Shown one piece after another: positions 5,621-6,741 of a DNA stretch of 6,741 nt. The stretch spans positions 1 through 6,741 of the forward strand of contig CAJFUT010000044.1 of the NCBI GenBank assembly GCA_904420255.1. The letters run 5' to 3'. The translations under genes and the position numbers were made by a program. Position 1 is the stretch's first letter, and each line of letters starts with the position of its first letter. A model generated the notes under the pieces. It did no database searches. It had not been told where the DNA came from and saw only the letters and a list, made by a program, of their open reading frames with translations. Source of the DNA: an uncultured Angelakisella sp. Lineage in GTDB: Bacteria; Bacillota; Clostridia; Oscillospirales; Ruminococcaceae.

Positions 5621-6055
5621 ATGAGCAAAATGGCAGTGATCTATTGGTCGGGAACCGGCAACACCCAGGCGATGGCGGAGGCGGTGGCCCAGGGGGGCCG
5701 GGACGCGGGGGCGGAGGTGGACCTCCTCTCAGTGTCCGAAACCGACGCCGCCGGGGCCGCGGGCTACCCCCTTCTGGCCCTGGGGTGCTCCGCCATGGGG
5801 GACGAGGTGCTGGAGGAGGGGGAATTCGAGCCCTTCTTCGCCGCCCTGGAGGGGCAGCTCTCCGGCAGGCCGGTGGCCCTTTTCGGCTCCTATGGCTGGG
5901 GGGACGGCCAGTGGATGCGGGACTGGGTCCAGCGGGCCCGGGACGCTGGCGCCTCGGTGGCGGGGGGCGAGGGCCTCATCGCCAACGAGGCCCCCGGGGA
6001 GGATGACCTGGCGGCCTGCCGGAAGCTGGGCGCCGATCTGGCGGCCATGGGCTGA
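5621..6055 (+). CDS. Short-chain flavodoxin
   Basis: Small soluble FMN-binding electron carrier that can replace ferredoxin, typically under iron limitation. The 144-residue length fits short-chain flavodoxins. The phosphate-binding loop is SGTGNT (10-15) after a first beta strand. The segment LGCSAMGDEVLEEGEFEPF (54-72) closely resembles Clostridium beijerinckii flavodoxin as I remember it. It includes the Met-Gly-Asp-Glu turn (59-62) that controls the N5 environment of FMN. VALFGSYGWGDGQWMRDW (85-102) carries the Trp93 expected to stack on the flavin. There is no signal peptide. It is the last gene before a strong terminator and follows DUF3793, probably in one operon with a possibly iron-controlled promoter. 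The coding sequence is very GC-rich. The redox partner (for example pyruvate:ferredoxin oxidoreductase or hydrogenase) is not in the window. Confidence 0.95.
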   Translation: MSKMAVIYWSGTGNTQAMAEAVAQGGRDAGAEVDLLSVSETDAAGAAGYPLLALGCSAMGDEVLEEGEFEPFFAALEGQLSGRPVALFGSYGWGDGQWMRDWVQRARDAGASVAGGEGLIANEAPGEDDLAACRKLGADLAAMG

Positions 6056-6093
6056 GGGCCGGAATCAACATCAATTTCTCTCCTTCGTCAAAG

Positions 6094-6140
6094 GGGACGC
6101 CGCTTCGGACTTGACCAATCCGGGGCGGCGTCCCTTTTTT
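6094..6140 (+). terminator. Intrinsic terminator of the DUF3793-flavodoxin operon
   Basis: GGGACGCCGC (6094-6103) pairs perfectly with GCGGCGTCCC (6125-6134), followed by TTTTTT (6135-6140). The 21-base apical part contains a further small stem, CGGA (6106-6109) with TCCG (6119-6122). It lies 38 bases after the flavodoxin stop. Read from the other strand the T-run after the stem is short, so it is at best a weak terminator for the convergent gene. Confidence 0.93.
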
Positions 6141-6156
6141 GGTTTTGACGGGGGGC

Positions 6157-6711
6157 TTATGGGGCGGGGGCGGCGGAGATGTTGGCCCCGGCCCGGTCCC
6201 GGCGCAGCTCCCACCCCTCGGGGGTGTGGAGGTAGGTGTAATCCCGGGAGTGATAGACCTCCAGGGCGAAATGGACGGTGATTTCTACCGGCTCCACCCC
6301 CAGGGGCTCGTCCCCGTAAAGGTCCTCAAAGGGGATGGAGAAGAGAATCCCCAGGACGGGGAGCCCCCGCTCTTCAAAATGGTAGCCCTCCGCCAGCCCG
6401 ACGCAGCCGGGGCAGAGTTCCATCAGGGCTTGGGCGATCTCCTGACGCGACCTTCGGGGAATCTCCTGGGGCAGGTCCACCCACAGCAGCCGCCCCTCCC
6501 CAGGCGCCAGAGGAGGGATGGCCTCCGCTTCCCGCTCCAGGGCGTCGGAGGCGGCCTGGAAGCACAGCTCCCCCAGGGAGCCGGGGGTGCCGGTGGGGAA
6601 GAGGACCCGGGTCCAGAGGAACCATGCCAGGAGCAGGGCGTAAAGGGCCAGGTAGAGCTTCCCCGCTTTCCGCAGGGTCATGGGCGGGGTGAGGAAATCG
6701 GGGCGCTTCAC
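6157..6711 (-). CDS. Hypothetical membrane-anchored protein, family not recognised
   Basis: A 184-residue protein that I do not recognise. Residues 1-15 are polar and basic (MKRPDFLTPPMTLRK). One hydrophobic helix follows at about 18-38 (LYLALYALLLAWFLW, then TRVLF) with no lipobox or clear signal-peptidase site. The remaining roughly 145 residues are soluble, probably outside the membrane by the positive-inside rule, and mix acidic helices (around 46-65 and 86-98) with strand-like segments such as ITVHFALEVYHSR (143-155). The tail is short, Ala/Pro-rich and probably disordered. The GTG start is supported by AGGAGG, 7 bases upstream; a later ATG 30 bases in lacks such a site. The gene converges on the flavodoxin operon. 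Its codon use is GC-rich like its right-block neighbours. No function can be assigned. Confidence 0.75.
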   Translation of the reverse strand: MKRPDFLTPPMTLRKAGKLYLALYALLLAWFLWTRVLFPTGTPGSLGELCFQAASDALEREAEAIPPLAPGEGRLLWVDLPQEIPRRSRQEIAQALMELCPGCVGLAEGYHFEERGLPVLGILFSIPFEDLYGDEPLGVEPVEITVHFALEVYHSRDYTYLHTPEGWELRRDRAGANISAAPAP

Positions 6712-6718
6712 AAAAACA

Positions 6719-6724
6719 CCTCCT
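6719..6724 (-). promoter_or_regulatory. Ribosome binding site of the minus-strand gene
   Basis: On the minus strand this reads AGGAGG, 7 bases before the GTG that begins at 6711. It supports both the reality of the gene and the GTG start. Only 17 further bases remain before the window edge, and no promoter is visible in them. Confidence 0.7.
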
Positions 6725-6741
6725 ACCGGCGGCGGGGGCGG

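Noticed and set aside
5004..5624. A 206-residue plus-strand frame overlapping DUF3793
   Set aside because: It is rich in Trp, Arg, Pro and Gly as expected from an off-frame reading of GC-rich DNA, while the frame at 4991-5557 matches a known family.
5644..6281. Alternative frames over flavodoxin and its terminator
   Set aside because: They are Gly/Arg-rich shadows of the flavodoxin gene, and the later one (5892-6281) runs through an obvious intrinsic terminator.

Overview
The window looks like chromosomal DNA from an anaerobic Clostridia-type Bacillota with high GC. The Oscillospiraceae and relatives are my best guess, which is inference. The evidence is strong AGGAGG-type ribosome sites, GTG starts, a short-chain flavodoxin closely resembling the clostridial type, and a DUF3793 protein, a family I know mainly from Clostridia.

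Left block (1-4741, + strand): a tightly packed peptide ABC transporter operon in the order dppB-dppC-dppA-dppD-dppF. It encodes two membrane permeases, an M55 zinc D-aminopeptidase and two ATPases. Gaps are 10-31 bases, and the two ATPase genes overlap by 23 bases. No substrate-binding protein gene or operon promoter is present; both probably lie upstream of the window. The aminopeptidase inside the operon suggests import and hydrolysis of small peptides with N-terminal D-amino acids, such as cell-wall fragments.

Middle (4742-4990): a 249-base gap. It starts with two strong stem-loops that probably end the dpp transcript, though neither has a U-tract. A GC-rich stretch follows, then a near-consensus promoter (TTGACA, 17 bases, TATATT). 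Two near-identical 16-bp palindromes follow: one abuts the -10 box and covers the predicted transcription start, the other sits just before the ribosome site. They look like repressor operators, and their arms resemble DtxR/IdeR iron boxes.

Right block (4991-6140, + strand): a DUF3793 gene and a flavodoxin gene, closed by a strong intrinsic terminator. Flavodoxin replaces ferredoxin when iron is scarce in many bacteria, so an iron-responsive DUF3793-flavodoxin operon is a coherent reading, but the regulator is not in view. Base composition rises visibly here compared with the dpp genes.

Right end (6157-6711, - strand): a convergent gene for an unrecognised 184-residue protein with one N-terminal membrane helix.

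Most of the window is ordinary. The part most worth a second look is the twin-operator control region of the DUF3793-flavodoxin operon.
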